Source: JAGTRP01 sp035255045 (lineage in GTDB: Bacteria; Pseudomonadota; Gammaproteobacteria; Burkholderiales; Rhodocyclaceae). Taken from it: DNA of 64,000 nt. The DNA lies in contig DATFAA010000158.1 in the NCBI GenBank assembly GCA_035255045.1, forward strand, positions 32,704 through 96,703, given 5' to 3'. Below the pieces are notes generated by a model that saw nothing but the letters and a program-made list of their open reading frames with translations, was not told the origin of the DNA and made no database searches. The position numbers and the translations under genes are program-made. Below, one piece after another: positions 52,142-60,661 of this stretch; position 1 is the first letter of the stretch, and each line of letters starts with the position of its first letter.

Positions 52142-52688
52142 AGTTCACCGCCCGATCGTGGGGATATTCCTGGGCAAGCTGGGCCTTGACCCCTTCGGAC
52201 ATGGCGGCGACGGGACCATGGCAGGCCAGGCAGGGCTGCGCCACGGGGATGGCCTTCATGTAGCGGAAGAAGCGGCCGGCCGGCTCGGTGACCACTTCGG
52301 AGGTTTCCAGGCCCTCGATTTTCTCGCCTTTGGAAAGGCGTTTCTCGAAATCGAGAAGAACCTGCTGCTCCCAGGGGTCGGGTTCGCCCAGGGCGCGGTT
52401 GCGGGGACGCAGGCTGACCCGGGTCACCCGCATGCCGGTCTGGCGCGAAACCGCCGAGGTCATTTCCGGCGCGCTGTACTTGCAGACGACGATGGAGCGG
52501 ATGGGGCCGGTGCGTTCCATTTCCCGCATCAGCTCGGCGCGGATCTGGGTCATCACCTGGGTGGCGGCCTTGCGGGCCTCATCGGCGTAGCGGGCGCGGA
52601 CATCGTCGTCGGCGGCGGACGCCCCCAGCCCCAATGCCACGAGGAGCACCCCCAATCCGTTTCTGACCGCCTTGCCCATCGACTCCAT
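52092..52688 (-). CDS. Tll0287-like periplasmic c-haem protein (DUF3365)
   Basis: The 198-residue precursor has a signal peptide ending ASAAD. A Tll0287-like domain follows, with one haem site CLACH at 153-157 after MKAIPVAQP, and the end GGVSVKRPY. It is a stand-alone version of the sensor type fused to the chemoreceptor at 38379-40016, and may carry a c-haem for redox or gas sensing. It lies between ccmI and the TlpA-like gene, and overlaps the latter by 50 bp. Confidence 0.78.
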   Translation of the reverse strand: MESMGKAVRNGLGVLLVALGLGASAADDDVRARYADEARKAATQVMTQIRAELMREMERTGPIRSIVVCKYSAPEMTSAVSRQTGMRVTRVSLRPRNRALGEPDPWEQQVLLDFEKRLSKGEKIEGLETSEVVTEPAGRFFRYMKAIPVAQPCLACHGPVAAMSEGVKAQLAQEYPHDRAVNYELGQVRGGVSVKRPY

Positions 52689-52767
52689 CCGTTCGCTCCC
52701 GAGAATCGCTCCGGCGGAGCTTTCCCGGTTTCGGCGGCAGGCCGCCCCAACGGGAAAGCCTGCTGCC

Positions 52768-54045
52768 CTACTTGACCTTGGTATTGATCGTTATCTTAAC
52801 ACCCGCTGCCCCCGGCGAGACCGGCGCCGACAGGCCTTCCAGGTCGCCGGTCCGGGGCATGGCGTCGCCGCTCTTGGAAATCCGCGCCCCGACCACCACC
52901 CGCCGGGCCTGGGAGAGGCGGAAGTTGGGGGCCATGGCCATGCTGTCGTCGAGGCTGAACTGCAGGGGCAGGTCGGCCGCCGTGCGCTTCATCATGGCCA
53001 GGGGAATGCGGGGCCCGTCCACCGCCCGGGCGAAGACGAAGACCGTGTCGCCGGGAGCGACCGAGCGGGCCAGGGACGGGTCCAGGGTCACCGTGCCGCG
53101 GACCGCGGCAGCGGGCGCCGCCGGGCTGTCGCCCCGGGCTGCCGGAGCAGCGGCGGGCGCGGCCGTGGCGCTGGTCTTCATGGCCACCGCCATGCGGTTC
53201 TCGGCGTCCCGGATGCTGCCCTGGATGCCGGTGGCGACGCCGGAATCCGGCGGCACCAGGGCCAGGATCTTGCGCCATTGGCCGATGGCCGCCTGGTAGT
53301 TCTGGCGGTCGAAGGCGATGGTGCCCGAGAGCGCCAGGGCCTTGATGTTGTTGGGGTCGACTTCGAGGGCGCGGCGCACGATCTTCTCCGGCTCGCCTTG
53401 GAGGGTGCGACCCTGGGCCATGGCCACCGTGTCGGCGAAGTCGGCCAGGGTCTGGGCGTCCGGCGGCAGCAGGGTCACGGCACGGCCGTAGGCGGCGGCG
53501 GACTCTGGGAAGCGGCCCATGGCCCCGTAGGAGCGGGCCAGCATCAGCCAGCCGTCGCCGTCGTTGGGGTTGTCCTGGAGCTTGGCGGCGAGCTGGTCCA
53601 CCATGGCGGCGATCTGCCGGGCGTCCACCGAGTGGCCGCCGTTCTGGGCCATGGCCGCCGGCTTGGCGCCCCCCATGGCGGCGGGCTCCCCCAGGTAGAG
53701 GTAGAGGGGAACCACCACCGCGGGCACCAGCAGGCCGACCACGCCGGCCACCACCGGGCGCCGGCGGGCGGCCTCCCGGGCGGCCGGGGCGGCGGCTTCG
53801 GCGACATCCTCGAGGGCCCGGCGCTCCAGCTCTTCCCGGGCCTTGTCGTAGGCGGCCCCGGCGATGGCGCCGGCGGCGCGGTCACGCTCCAGTTCGGCCC
53901 GCTGCTCCCGCAGCACGGCCAGGTTCAGCTCCCGCGCCTTGGCGGCGCTGCCGCCGCTCGCGACGGAGCCCCGCAGCAGGGGATAGAGGACGGCCGCCAC
54001 GACGGCGACCAGGAGCAGACCGGAAACAACGATGAACAGGGTCAT
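52768..54045 (-). CDS. ccmI: Cytochrome c biogenesis protein CcmI
   Basis: The 425-residue protein has transmembrane helices at about 5-22 and 98-118. The cytoplasmic loop between them is charged (LREQRAELERDRAAGAIAGA). TPR repeats follow (DGWLMLARSYGAMGRFPESA). The C-terminal beta domain (VRGTVTLDPSLARSVAPGDT) is typical of long CcmI proteins. CcmI chaperones apocytochrome c for haem ligation by CcmF and CcmH. The start overlaps the ccmH stop by 4 bp, so the genes are coupled. Confidence 0.93.
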   Translation of the reverse strand: MTLFIVVSGLLLVAVVAAVLYPLLRGSVASGGSAAKARELNLAVLREQRAELERDRAAGAIAGAAYDKAREELERRALEDVAEAAAPAAREAARRRPVVAGVVGLLVPAVVVPLYLYLGEPAAMGGAKPAAMAQNGGHSVDARQIAAMVDQLAAKLQDNPNDGDGWLMLARSYGAMGRFPESAAAYGRAVTLLPPDAQTLADFADTVAMAQGRTLQGEPEKIVRRALEVDPNNIKALALSGTIAFDRQNYQAAIGQWRKILALVPPDSGVATGIQGSIRDAENRMAVAMKTSATAAPAAAPAARGDSPAAPAAAVRGTVTLDPSLARSVAPGDTVFVFARAVDGPRIPLAMMKRTAADLPLQFSLDDSMAMAPNFRLSQARRVVVGARISKSGDAMPRTGDLEGLSAPVSPGAAGVKITINTKVK

Positions 54046-54515
54046 GCCCCCTCCTTACCTTCGCCGTCCAGGAGACCGGCCGCCACCACGCGTTCCTCGG
54101 CGGAAAGCGGGGTGCCGGCGTCCTTGCGGCGGCGATTCAATTTAACGAACAGGATGCCGAGACCGCCCGCGAACAGGCCGAAGGGCCCGCCCCACAGCAG
54201 CCAGGTGGTGCTCTTGACCGGCGGCCGGTAGAGGACGAAATCGCCGTAGCGCTGGACCATGAAGTCGATGACTTCCTTTTCCGACTGGCCCCGCTTCAGC
54301 ATGTCCCGCACCTGGTTCTTGAGGTCGGCGGCCAGCTCGGCGTGGGAATCGGCCAGGTTCTGGTTCTGGCACACCAGGCAGCGCAGCTCCTCGGACAGCT
54401 TCTGGACCCGCGCCTCCACGGCCTGGTCCTCGGCCACGGGCGCCGCCTCGCCGGCCTGGGCAAGGCCGGCCGCCGCCACCGACAACCAGAATACGAATAA
54501 CAACTTACGCACCAT
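54042..54515 (-). CDS. ccmH: Cytochrome c maturation protein CcmH
   Basis: The 157-residue precursor has a signal peptide and the redox motif RCLVCQNQ (Cys46, Cys49), which reduces the apocytochrome CxxCH. A transmembrane helix lies at about 102-122, followed by a cytoplasmic tail. The start at 54515 overlaps the ccmG gene by 11 bp and has AAGGAG upstream. CcmH works with CcmF and CcmG in System I. Confidence 0.93.
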   Translation of the reverse strand: MVRKLLFVFWLSVAAAGLAQAGEAAPVAEDQAVEARVQKLSEELRCLVCQNQNLADSHAELAADLKNQVRDMLKRGQSEKEVIDFMVQRYGDFVLYRPPVKSTTWLLWGGPFGLFAGGLGILFVKLNRRRKDAGTPLSAEERVVAAGLLDGEGKEGA

Positions 54516-55032
54516 TGAGCTCCTTGACGAGCGGAACGATTTTTTCCTTGATGACTTCATCGGTCACCGGGCCGATGTGCTTCATGCGGATGACGCCGGC
54601 CTTGTCGATGACGAAGGTTTCCGGCACGCCATAGACGCCGTAGTCGATGCCGACCTTGCCGTCCCGGTCCCAGGCCGACACCGCGTAGGGGTCGCCGCGC
54701 TCGGCCAGCCAGGCCTGGCCGGCGTCGCGCTCGTCCTTGTAGTCGAGGCCGACGATGGGCACCACGTGGTGCCTGGCAAGGTCGAGGAGCACCGGATGCT
54801 CCTGGCGGCAGGAGACGCACCAGGAAGCCCAGACATTGAGCAGCCAGACCTTGCCCCGCATGTCATCCGGAGAGATGGTCTGGTCGGCCGCCCCGAGCTG
54901 GGACACCCGGAAGGCGGGGGCCGGCTTGCCGATGAAGGGCGAAGGCACTTCCCGCGGGTTGAGGCGCAGCCCGACGGCCAGGAAGCCGACGAGGACCGCG
55001 AAGACCACCAGGGGCAGGAGGAAGCGACGCAT
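54505..55032 (-). CDS. ccmG: Thiol:disulphide interchange protein CcmG (DsbE)
   Basis: The 175-residue protein has an N-terminal signal anchor (residues 4-22) and a thioredoxin domain with WCVSC (Cys72, Cys75). Downstream, VYGVPETFVIDKAG carries the cis-proline. CcmG passes electrons to apocytochrome or CcmH in the periplasm. The start at 55032 is 10 bp after the ccmF stop; 12 upstream in-frame codons overlap ccmF and are less likely. Confidence 0.93.
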   Translation of the reverse strand: MRRFLLPLVVFAVLVGFLAVGLRLNPREVPSPFIGKPAPAFRVSQLGAADQTISPDDMRGKVWLLNVWASWCVSCRQEHPVLLDLARHHVVPIVGLDYKDERDAGQAWLAERGDPYAVSAWDRDGKVGIDYGVYGVPETFVIDKAGVIRMKHIGPVTDEVIKEKIVPLVKELNGA

Positions 55033-55042
55033 CTCCCGCTCC

Positions 55043-57013
55043 CTATGCCCGCTCGGCGGCCACGCCAACGGCCGCTTCCCGGCGGGCGGCGATGCGGTAG
55101 CGCCGGTCGCTCACCGCCAGCAGGCCGCCGAAGGCCATCAGCAGGCAGCCCCACCAGATCCAGTCCACCAGGGGCTTGTGCTGGACGCGGACGATCCAGG
55201 TGTCCGCGTCGATGGCCTCGCCCAGGGAGACGTAGAGGTCCCGGAAGAGGCCGGTGTCGATGGCGGCCTCGGTCATGGGCATGCGCTGGACGGCGTAGAT
55301 GCGCTTCTCAGGTGCCATCGTCTTCAGCACGCTGCCGTCGCGGCTGACCTCGATGCGGGCCCGGGCGGCGACGTAGTTGGGACCGTTGTATTCCTCGATG
55401 CCCTTGAAGGTGAAGGTGTAGCCCCCCACCGTGGTGCTGTCGCCGGCCGCCATGCGGACGTCGGCGGAGGATTCGAAGCTCTTGACCATGGCCACGCCGA
55501 GGATGAAGACCCCGACCCCGGCGTGGGCCAGGAGCATGCCCCACTGGGCCCGGGGCACCGCCGCCAGGCGGGCGCCGAGGCCGGCGGAACCGCCCCGCAC
55601 CCGGCTCCAGAGCTGGGCGACGCTGCCGGCGATGCACCACAGGCCGAGCAGCAGCCCGAAGGCGGTGAGGGCCGACCACTGGCCGAAGGCGAAGGGCAGC
55701 GCCACGGCGACGGCGGCCAGGGCCACGGCGATCCACTTCAGGGAAGCCGGGAAGTCGCCCTGGCGGACCGCCTTCCAGCTGGCGAAGGGGCCGATGCCGA
55801 CGAGGGCCACCAGGGGCACCATCAGCGGCGTGAACACGGCCTCGAAATAGGGGACGCCGACGGAAATCTTGCCGAGGTCGAGGGCGTCCAGGAAGAGCGG
55901 GTAGAGGGTGCCGATCAGCACCGCGCCGGCAGCCACGGACAGCAGCACATTATTGACCAGGAGCAGGGACTCCTTGGAAACGATGTCGAAGCTGCCCCCG
56001 AGGCCGACCTTGGGCGCCCGCCAGGCGTAGAGGGTGAGGGAGGCGCCCACCACGACGGCCAGGAAGCTGAGGACGAAGATGCCGCGGCGGGGGTCGGTGG
56101 CGAAGGCGTGCACCGAGGTGAGGACGCCGGAGCGGACCAGGAAGGTGCCGAGCAGCGACAGGGAGAAAGCCAGGATGGCCAGCATCACCGTCCAGTTCTT
56201 GAAGCTGCCGCGCTTCTCGGTCACCGCCAGGGAGTGCATGAGGGCGGTGCCCACCAGCCAGGGCATGAAGGAGGCGTTCTCCACCGGGTCCCAGAACCAC
56301 CAGCCGCCCCAGCCCAGCTCGTAGTAGGCCCACCAGGAGCCGAGGGCGATGCCGAGGGTCAGGAAGGTCCAGGCCACCGTGGTCCACGGCCGGGACCAGC
56401 GGGCCCAGGCGGCGTCCAGGCGGCCGGAGATGAGGGCCGAGATGGAGAAGGCGAAAGCCACCGAGAAGCCGACGTAGCCCATGTACAGCATCGGCGGGTG
56501 GAAGGCCATGCCCGGGTCCTGGAGGAGCGGGTTGAGGTCGGCGCCGTCGGCCGGGGCCGGCAGCATGCGCTCGAAGGGGTTGGAGGCGAAGAGCAGGAAG
56601 GCCAGGAAGCCGATGCTGATGAGACCCATGACCGCCAGGACGGTGGTCAGGTTCTCGGCCGGCAGGCGGCGGCTGAAGAGGCTCACCGCCACGGCCCACA
56701 GGCCGAGAATGAAGACCCACAGCAGCATGGAGCCCTCGTGGCCGCCCCACAGGGCGGCGACCTTGTAGAAGGCGGGCAGCAGGGTGTTGGAGTGCTCGGC
56801 GACGTAGCGCACCGAGAAGTCGTTGCCCAGGAAGGCCGCCGCCAGGCAGCCGAAGGCGACGGCCAGGCAGGCGAACTGGGCCTGGGCCGTGGGCCGCGCC
56901 AGGGCCATGAGCTGGCGGTCGCCGCGGACGACGCCGGCCAGGGGCAGGATGCCCTGCACCAGGGCAAGGGCGAAGGCGATGATGAGGGCGAAGTGCCCGA
57001 CCTCAGGAATCAT
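55043..57013 (-). CDS. ccmF: Haem lyase subunit CcmF
   Basis: The 656-residue protein has about 14-15 transmembrane helices and the WWD-type tryptophan-rich segment ELGWGGWWFWDPVENASFMPWL. Conserved histidines are in FHPPMLYMGYVG and in the surrounding loops. CcmF receives haem from CcmE and ligates it to apocytochrome c. It leads the ccmFGHI operon. The early genes ccmABCDE are not in the window and must lie elsewhere. Confidence 0.96.
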   Translation of the reverse strand: MIPEVGHFALIIAFALALVQGILPLAGVVRGDRQLMALARPTAQAQFACLAVAFGCLAAAFLGNDFSVRYVAEHSNTLLPAFYKVAALWGGHEGSMLLWVFILGLWAVAVSLFSRRLPAENLTTVLAVMGLISIGFLAFLLFASNPFERMLPAPADGADLNPLLQDPGMAFHPPMLYMGYVGFSVAFAFSISALISGRLDAAWARWSRPWTTVAWTFLTLGIALGSWWAYYELGWGGWWFWDPVENASFMPWLVGTALMHSLAVTEKRGSFKNWTVMLAILAFSLSLLGTFLVRSGVLTSVHAFATDPRRGIFVLSFLAVVVGASLTLYAWRAPKVGLGGSFDIVSKESLLLVNNVLLSVAAGAVLIGTLYPLFLDALDLGKISVGVPYFEAVFTPLMVPLVALVGIGPFASWKAVRQGDFPASLKWIAVALAAVAVALPFAFGQWSALTAFGLLLGLWCIAGSVAQLWSRVRGGSAGLGARLAAVPRAQWGMLLAHAGVGVFILGVAMVKSFESSADVRMAAGDSTTVGGYTFTFKGIEEYNGPNYVAARARIEVSRDGSVLKTMAPEKRIYAVQRMPMTEAAIDTGLFRDLYVSLGEAIDADTWIVRVQHKPLVDWIWWGCLLMAFGGLLAVSDRRYRIAARREAAVGVAAERA

Positions 57014-57061
57014 GAATACCTCTCCAGGGTGAGTCCCGGAGAACTAGCAAGATCGATTCCA

Positions 57062-57095
57062 GAAGTCCGGCGGAATATCGCCCCCGCCGGACTTC
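57062..57095 (-). repeat. Perfect 12-bp inverted repeat between the PstS-like gene and ccmF
   Basis: GAAGTCCGGCGG at 57062-57073 is complementary to CCGCCGGACTTC at 57084-57095 with a 10-bp loop. It follows the PstS-like stop by 17 bp on the minus strand. No U-run follows, so a classical terminator is unlikely; an RNA-processing, attenuation or stabilising hairpin is possible. Confidence 0.55.
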
Positions 57096-57111
57096 CGAAT
57101 GAGGCCGGAAC

Positions 57112-57498
57112 TCAGTACTTGAGGATGATGTTGGCGCTGCCGGGGTTGGTGCCGACGTAGCCGATGGCGCCCGGGGTGCGGCGGACGAAATCCAGGACCT
57201 CGGCGTCCCCGAGCATGACCGGCGGCGGCATGACCCCTTCCCGGAAGGACTTCTTGAGCCACAGGTCGGCGTAGCGGTCCGGGTCCATGCGCACCACGGC
57301 GTAGAGGAATGCCCCCTGGACGGCGCTGTTGTGCACCGGCACCAGGCGGCGGGAGCCGGCGAACTGCATGTTGCCGAGGAAGATTTCCCGCACCTCCTCC
57401 GGCGCGACATTGACGGTGACGTGGCCGATCACGTAGCCGTCGGCCAGGGCGCCGGAGGCGGCGAAGCAGAGGGCGAGCAGGAGCTTGCGGAAGGACAT
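57112..57498 (-). CDS. Small phosphate-binding-like (PstS-type) periplasmic protein
   Basis: The 128-residue precursor has a signal peptide ending ALADG. The segments VAPEEVREIFLGN and RRTPGAIGYVGTNPGSANI are shared with short PstS-like proteins that lack the full two-lobed phosphate-binding domain. Similar small proteins are often annotated as phosphate ABC transporter substrate-binding proteins, yet no Pst permease is nearby. It is 9 bp downstream of a porin gene, a pairing that hints at an envelope role. Confidence 0.65.
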   Translation of the reverse strand: MSFRKLLLALCFAASGALADGYVIGHVTVNVAPEEVREIFLGNMQFAGSRRLVPVHNSAVQGAFLYAVVRMDPDRYADLWLKKSFREGVMPPPVMLGDAEVLDFVRRTPGAIGYVGTNPGSANIILKY

Positions 57499-57507
57499 GG
57501 CGGCTCC

Positions 57508-58812
57508 TCAGAAGCGGATGGAATACTGGAAGCGGGCCTCGCCGTAGCGGTCGTTGGCCGTGCCCACGTCGTCCTGGTCGGTGCCGATCAGCTCGGCCTT
57601 GAGGGCCGCCCGGGGATCCAGGTCGTAGCGCAGGCCCAGGGCCGCCCGGCGGTAGGAGCGCCCGAAACGCTGGGTCGCGAAGTAGTTGTCGGCCTGGGAG
57701 AGCTGGGCGTTCTCCAGGCGCAGGTAGGGGGTGGCGAGGCCGATGCGATAGCCGGCCTGGAGGTAGCCGGCCCAGCTCCGGTGGGTGCCGGTGCCGCCCC
57801 AGAGATCGCGGTTCTGGAAGCGGAAATACTCGGCCATGACCTCCCAGCGGCCGTCGGCGAAGACCGCATGGCCGCCGTAGAAGCCCAGGCGGGTGCGGTG
57901 GCTGGCCGGGGTCGCGTTGTCCTCGACGGTGCCGCGCAGGCCGTGGACGCCGAGGCGCAACCCCTCCACTGCCCGGGGCTCCAGCCAGGCGTTGAAGCCG
58001 TACAGGGGGGCGTGGTCGGTGCCGCCCTCGGGCTGGAGCCGGAGCTTGCCGCCGTCGGCGGGGGTCACGTCGATGCGGGGCGAGTTGCCCAGGTAGAGGT
58101 CGTAGCCCAGCCGCCCCGGCGCCGTCGGTGCCGAGCCGGCGAGCCAGGCGCCGATGGTATGGGCCGGCAGGACGCCGGTGTGTTCCTCGAAATCGAGAAA
58201 GCGCGGGCGCAGGATGGAGGTCTGGAGCTGGGCGCCGTGGTGGGTGGCGGTGTTCCAGTAGCCGTAGGGGGTATGGAAGCGCCCCAGCCAGGCGGTGGCG
58301 GCGTCGTTGAAGGCGTAGCCCAGCTGGACCCGCTCCAGGTCGGCCTCGGTCCGGCCGTCCTCGATTTCGAAGGTGAGTTCGATCAGGGTGCGGATGCGGT
58401 CGCCCAGCCGGGGGGTCAGGTAGAGGTCCACGTTGCCGACGCCGAAGCCCTTGCGGCCCCGGCCGAAGGCGGGATTGTTCTCGCCGCTGTAGCCGAAGCC
58501 CACGTCGGCGAAGCCCCGGAGCTGGGCCGCCTCCTCCAGGGAGCGGCGGCTGAGGCCGGTCCCCAGCTGGTCCACCTGGCGCTCCAGGGCCTCGACCCGG
58601 GCCTGCTGCTCGGCGGCGGCCGGGACGGCCGGAGCCTGGGCCTGGGCCGCGGCCCCCTGCTCCAGGCGCTGGACCTTGGCCGACAGTTCGTCGATGAGCT
58701 GCATGCTGCGCTCGAGCTTGCGCTCGAGCTCCCGGATCCTGGCCGCGTCGTCGGCCAGCGCCGGCGTCGCCATCACCAGGCCGGCCAGGAACAGGCCATT
58801 CATGAACCTCAT
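57508..58812 (-). CDS. Porin-like outer-membrane protein with coiled-coil N-terminus
   Basis: The 434-residue precursor has a signal peptide ending ALADD. A coiled coil follows (RIRELERKLERSMQLIDELSAK, then VEALERQVDQL). A beta-barrel of amphipathic strands comes next (LRGFADVGFGYSGEN, ATAWLGRFHTPYGYWN, ending EARFQYSIRF). It belongs with porins that have an N-terminal coiled-coil, such as OprO/P-like or predicted periplasm-spanning types. Specificity unknown. It starts 322 bp from the divergent membrane-protein gene and has its own sigma-70-like promoter. Confidence 0.8.
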   Translation of the reverse strand: MRFMNGLFLAGLVMATPALADDAARIRELERKLERSMQLIDELSAKVQRLEQGAAAQAQAPAVPAAAEQQARVEALERQVDQLGTGLSRRSLEEAAQLRGFADVGFGYSGENNPAFGRGRKGFGVGNVDLYLTPRLGDRIRTLIELTFEIEDGRTEADLERVQLGYAFNDAATAWLGRFHTPYGYWNTATHHGAQLQTSILRPRFLDFEEHTGVLPAHTIGAWLAGSAPTAPGRLGYDLYLGNSPRIDVTPADGGKLRLQPEGGTDHAPLYGFNAWLEPRAVEGLRLGVHGLRGTVEDNATPASHRTRLGFYGGHAVFADGRWEVMAEYFRFQNRDLWGGTGTHRSWAGYLQAGYRIGLATPYLRLENAQLSQADNYFATQRFGRSYRRAALGLRYDLDPRAALKAELIGTDQDDVGTANDRYGEARFQYSIRF

Positions 58813-59134
58813 TGCCAAACTGCACCCCCGCGGATCAGGAAATTGTCGTCGGCGGGAGCAGCCAGCTCCGCCGCTTGTCTTTTGCGAATGCGGAATATTG
58901 TGAACTTGCCGCCCCGTTGTCAAAAAAATCCCGCGGGCCCGCCCAAATCCCCCGGACGGCGCCAAAACAGACGGAGCGCCCCTTCCCGATCCCGGGAATT
59001 TCCGGCTCGCCGTTCCCGATATGGAGAACCGCCCGGACTTTCCGGGACATCCCGCCCGGCGAGGGTCCGGTCGGGCAAACAGGTTCGCATCTTGCTTTTC
59101 AGGCACATCTACCACAGCGACATGCGGCCTCTTC
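58813..59134. other. 322-bp divergent intergenic region
   Basis: The region separates the porin (minus) from a membrane protein (plus). The left part is A/T-richer and holds the porin promoter candidate. The right part is GC-rich with several CCCGG-type repeats, and shows no coding evidence beyond an upstream extension of the plus-strand frame. No RNA gene or terminator is recognised. Confidence 0.4.
58895..58923 (-). promoter_or_regulatory. Predicted sigma-70 promoter of the porin gene
   Basis: A perfect TTGACA (-35) on the minus strand at 58923-58918 is followed after 17 bp by CAATAT at 58900-58895, or after 18 bp by AATATT. Transcription would begin near 58888, some 75 bp before the porin ATG at 58812. 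Confidence 0.45.
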
Positions 59135-60661
59135 ATGCCCTTCTTGGTCTTCGCCTGCGCCTTCGCCATCTTGTTGAGGCGCCTGGTCGATCCGGACATC
59201 TGGACCCACCTGACCATCGGGCGCGAGGTGGTGCGCCTGGGCGGCGTCCCACCCACGGAGTTCTACGTGGCGCCCCTCCTTGGCCAACCCGGCCACTTCA
59301 ACGAATGGGGATTCGGCCTGCTCTACTACCTGGCCCACCAGGCCGGCGGCGTCACGGCCATGGTGGTGCTCAACGCCGCCATCGCCGCCCTGCCTTTCCT
59401 CTGTCTCTTCGCCATCCTGCGGCGCCGCGCCGGGGGACAGGACTGGGCGGCCCTCACCCTGGTCGCCGCCGCCCTCTGGATAGCCGAATTCCGTCTCAGC
59501 TACCGGCCGGAAATGATGCTCTACCTGGCGGCCTTCGCGACCCTGTACGGACTGGAGCGTTTCGAGGCGGACGGCCGCCGGCGCTGGCTCCTGGTCCTGC
59601 CGGTTGCCTGCTTCCTGCTTGCCCAGTTCCATCCCAGCGTCCTGATCGTGCTCATCTTCGCCGGCGGCAAGCTTCTGGATGCCCTGCGCCAGCCCGAGGG
59701 ACGCCAGCGGGCGCCCTGGCTCCTGGCCGCGATGCTGGGGGCCGGCGCCCTGGCCTGCGTCAATCCCTATGGCGCCGACCAGGTGCTCCTGCCCCTGCGC
59801 TTCGCCTTCGACCAGCCCCTCCTTTCGGGCATCACCGAATTGCTCCCGGCCCTGGAAACGGAAGTGGCTTCCCGTTTCCTCGTGGCCGGCCTGGTGGGGG
59901 CCGCGGCATTCGCCTTCCTCCGCCGCCGGACGCGCATTTCCGATTTCCTGCTTTTCCTGTGCTTCGCGGTGCTGGCCTATCGCCATGCCCGCAACGTCGC
60001 CCTCTTCGGCCTGATCGCCGTCCTCCCGGCCGCCTCGGCCCTGGCCGCCCTGCGGCTGCCCAGGCGCTGGGCGGCGGCCCTGCCCGCAGCGGCCTTCCTC
60101 GGCGCCGGCCTCCCCCTGGTGGCCGACGCCGACTGGGGTCCGGGCATCGATGAGCGGGTGACGCCGCTGCGGGCGCCGCAACAGTTGGTCCGATCCCATG
60201 ACCGGGGAACCGTGCTCGGCTTCTTCCACCTGGGCAACTACCTCGCCTGGAGCCTTTACCCGCAGCGGCTGGTCATCGCCGACGCCCGCAATTTTTCCTA
60301 TACCGCCTCCCTTGACCTCCACGACCGGCTGTTCCGGGCCGATCCGGGATGGGAGCAGCTCCTCCGGCAATCCGGCGTCGCCGCCGTGGTGACGCCCATG
60401 ACCCTCGGCTACTCCGGGGAATTCATCCCCCTGGCCTCCCGGCTGCTGGCTTCCCCCGACTGGATCCTGGCCGTGCGGGAACCGGCCGGCCTGACCTTCG
60501 TGCGGGCCGACGGCGATGCCCCCGCTCCCCTTCCCCCGGCGGAAGCCTGGGACCAGGCGGCAGCCGAGCTTGAGCACAACCTGACCATCTATCCGGACAG
60601 CATCGAGTCCAGGAAGAACCTGGAAATCTCCATCCGCAACCGGGAGGCCCTCCATCCATGA
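59135..60661 (+). CDS. Polytopic membrane protein, GT-C-like
   Basis: The 508-residue protein has about 10-12 hydrophobic helices. Its N-terminal motif RRLVDPDIWTHLTIGREVV resembles the DPDxWxHL signature of a group of GT-C-like membrane proteins, and QPGHFNEWGFGLLYYLAHQ is also conserved there. The C-terminal 60 residues are soluble (PAEAWDQAAAELEHNLTIYPD) and TPR-like. The ATG at 59135 fits the first helix; the frame continues upstream without a signal. The stop overlaps the start of the glycosyltransferase gene by 4 bp. Confidence 0.7.
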   Translation: MPFLVFACAFAILLRRLVDPDIWTHLTIGREVVRLGGVPPTEFYVAPLLGQPGHFNEWGFGLLYYLAHQAGGVTAMVVLNAAIAALPFLCLFAILRRRAGGQDWAALTLVAAALWIAEFRLSYRPEMMLYLAAFATLYGLERFEADGRRRWLLVLPVACFLLAQFHPSVLIVLIFAGGKLLDALRQPEGRQRAPWLLAAMLGAGALACVNPYGADQVLLPLRFAFDQPLLSGITELLPALETEVASRFLVAGLVGAAAFAFLRRRTRISDFLLFLCFAVLAYRHARNVALFGLIAVLPAASALAALRLPRRWAAALPAAAFLGAGLPLVADADWGPGIDERVTPLRAPQQLVRSHDRGTVLGFFHLGNYLAWSLYPQRLVIADARNFSYTASLDLHDRLFRADPGWEQLLRQSGVAAVVTPMTLGYSGEFIPLASRLLASPDWILAVREPAGLTFVRADGDAPAPLPPAEAWDQAAAELEHNLTIYPDSIESRKNLEISIRNREALHP

